This document shows positions 5,326 to 5,885 of a DNA stretch of 5,885 nucleotides, piece by piece. The number at the start of each line of letters is the position of its first letter. Positions within the stretch are counted from its first letter, which is position 1. The position numbers and the translations under genes were made by a program. Source of the stretch: CAYOYH01 sp964408165 (GTDB taxonomy: Bacteria; Patescibacteriota; Saccharimonadia; Saccharimonadales; CAYOYH01); NCBI GenBank assembly GCA_964408165.1, contig CAYOYH010000046.1, positions 1 to 5,885 of the forward strand. Reading direction: 5' to 3'. Under the pieces are notes generated by a model. The model was not told the origin of the DNA. It saw nothing but the letters and a program-made list of their open reading frames with translations, and did no database searches.

Positions 5326-5362
5326 AATAATTCTGGGTAGTCCGCCAGCTGGCGGACATCTG
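5326..5362 (+). repeat. Direct repeat R1 with 18-bp palindrome, left of the GIY-YIG gene
   Basis: 35 of 37 bases match R2 (5657-5693); the differences are at 5332 (T versus C) and 5347 (A versus G). It contains the perfect palindrome GTCCGCCAGCTGGCGGAC (5340-5357). Together with R2 it brackets the GIY-YIG gene in direct orientation, as insertion or recombination boundaries would. Its 5' part TTCTGGGTAG and 3' part CATCTG resemble the adjacent tRNA-Asn. Confidence 0.88.
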
Positions 5363-5386
5363 GCTTCCGTCGGCAGGCAGACTAGG

Positions 5387-5392
5387 TATAAT
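5387..5392 (+). promoter_or_regulatory. -10 element for the GIY-YIG gene (leaderless)
   Basis: TATAAT ends 7 bp before ATG 5400, the same geometry as the two regulator genes. No clear -35 is present; TTCCGT at 5365-5370 (16-bp spacing) is weak. No Shine-Dalgarno fits between this hexamer and the start codon, which supports leaderless translation. Confidence 0.6.
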
Positions 5393-5399
5393 ACGACCT

Positions 5400-5657
5400 A
5401 TGCACTTCGTTTATGCGACCTACAACAAAAAGAACGACAAGATATATATTGGTGAATCATCAAACGTAGAGCGTAGAGTCGAAGAGCATAATCAAAAGAA
5501 AGGGAATCATTTTACAGCCAAGTTTGAGGGCGATTGGGTGTTGATTCAAAAAGAGTCATTAATCACCCGCTCTGAAGCAATTAAGCGTGAAATACAGCTT
5601 AAAAGTCATCAAGGCAGGGCGTACCTTAAGCAATTTACTCCGTCGACAACGGAGTAA
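5400..5657 (+). CDS. Small stand-alone GIY-YIG domain endonuclease-like protein
   Basis: 85 residues, the size of single-domain GIY-YIG proteins (YhbQ/UPF0213-like, often annotated as UvrC-like). FVYATYNKKNDKIYIGESS carries the paired tyrosine motifs, with the first in divergent form (VYA instead of GIY). Arg25/Arg26 in NVERRVEEHN, the following His29-Asn30, and Glu63 in SEAIKREIQLK fit the family's catalytic Arg and metal-binding Glu. Family knowledge: this domain cleaves DNA in homing enzymes, UvrC and restriction enzymes; the role of solo copies is unclear. It lies between 37-bp direct repeats, R2 beginning at the last base of its stop codon, and 53 bp before tRNA-Asn. The layout suggests a mobile or formerly mobile cassette. 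Domain call is secure, activity and mobility are inferred. Confidence 0.9.
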   Translation: MHFVYATYNKKNDKIYIGESSNVERRVEEHNQKKGNHFTAKFEGDWVLIQKESLITRSEAIKREIQLKSHQGRAYLKQFTPSTTE

Positions 5658-5693
5658 ATAATCCTGGGTAGTCCGCCGGCTGGCGGACATCTG
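5657..5693 (+). repeat. Direct repeat R2 with near-palindrome, right of the GIY-YIG gene
   Basis: Second copy of R1, offset by 331 bp. Its central palindrome GTCCGCCGGCTGGCGGAC has one mispaired position. The left part TCCTGGGTAG (5662-5671) equals the first ten bases of tRNA-Asn (5711-5720), and CATCTGAC (5688-5695) equals tRNA bases 5734-5741, at nearly the same spacing (16 versus 13 bp between them). The following CCAGGGTGCCA (5695-5705) resembles the tRNA 3' end CCAGGAGCCA. Confidence 0.88.
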
Positions 5694-5710
5694 ACCAGGG
5701 TGCCATATAT

Positions 5711-5785
5711 TCCTGGGTAGCTCAATGGTAGAGCATCTGACTGTTAATCAGAGGGTTGTCGGTTCGAATCCGACCCCAGGAGCCA
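5711..5785 (+). tRNA. tRNA-Asn (GTT), CCA encoded
   Basis: Complete cloverleaf: acceptor TCCTGGG with CCCAGGA, D arm GCTC-AATGGTA-GAGC, anticodon arm TCTGA-CTGTTAA-TCAGA with anticodon GTT at 5743-5745, variable loop GGGTT, T arm GTCGG-TTCGAAT-CCGAC, discriminator G and genomic CCA. All stems pair fully. It would read Asn codons AAC and AAU. No clear promoter of its own is visible; it may be co-transcribed with the GIY-YIG gene. Confidence 0.97.
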
Positions 5786-5885
5786 GGAACATGGAACAGA
5801 ATATTCAGATTATTTGGTACTCAGACAGCTCGCCTCCAAATTACTAACTCCTCAAGGCTGGCAATGTGAATGAGTGTGTAGTCGG

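Noticed and set aside
5791..5847. 18-codon ORF after the tRNA, preceded by AGGAAC
   Set aside because: Too short, no family resemblance, no promoter; the last 100 bp otherwise show nothing I can support.
5823..5885. - strand frame entering from the right edge, ending ...SLEELVIWRRAV before a stop
   Set aside because: It faintly resembles the start of S23-family proteins and might be a broken copy, but about 20 residues and a stop are not enough to call.

Overview
The window looks like a chromosomal segment of a Candidate Phyla Radiation (Patescibacteria) bacterium. This is an inference from style, not from a marker gene. The genes are compact. The palindromic motif TCCGCCAGCTGGCGGA, which I associate with CPR genomes, is present. 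There is a small four-helix-bundle (S23/IVP-like) gene and a small solo GIY-YIG gene, and several promoters place TATAAT 6-7 bp before a start codon. TGA acts as a stop (ends of the genes at 1248, 1667 and 2896), so the genetic code is standard in that respect.

Left part (1-4167, + strand): a surface-polysaccharide operon. A 5'-truncated polyprenyl-phosphate sugar-phosphate transferase (1-1248) would start a lipid-linked glycan. A family 4-type glycosyltransferase (1664-2896) would extend it. A multi-pass O-antigen ligase/polymerase-like Wzy_C protein (2893-4167) would polymerise or transfer it. A four-helix-bundle gene of the S23 family (1308-1667) interrupts this operon and is bracketed by oppositely oriented arrays of 7-bp repeats. 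The right array supplies the start codon and first codons of the glycosyltransferase. A second heptamer block is inserted in frame inside the same glycosyltransferase.

Middle part (4168-5001): a small divergent regulatory module. An ArsR-like winged-helix regulator (4208-4501, -) and a LexA-type DNA-binding-domain protein without the usual S24 peptidase (4567-5001, +) share one promoter region. A 32-bp perfect palindrome sits in that region. A related 36-bp perfect palindrome sits at the other end of the ArsR-like gene, so that gene is bracketed by two copies of the same putative operator. Both genes appear to be leaderless.

Right part (5002-5885): a mostly non-coding region of about 400 bp holding a 167-bp fold-back element, a strong orphan promoter (TTGACC-17-TATAAT) overlapping a dyad, and two heptamer arrays. 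Then comes a GIY-YIG gene (5400-5657) lying between two 37-bp direct repeats (35/37 identical), followed by tRNA-Asn(GTT) at 5711-5785. The repeats share the 5' acceptor/D-arm entry sequence and the start of the anticodon stem with that tRNA, with the D arm replaced by a palindrome. They may be tRNA-derived boundaries of a GIY-YIG cassette. I see no supported gene in the last 100 bp.
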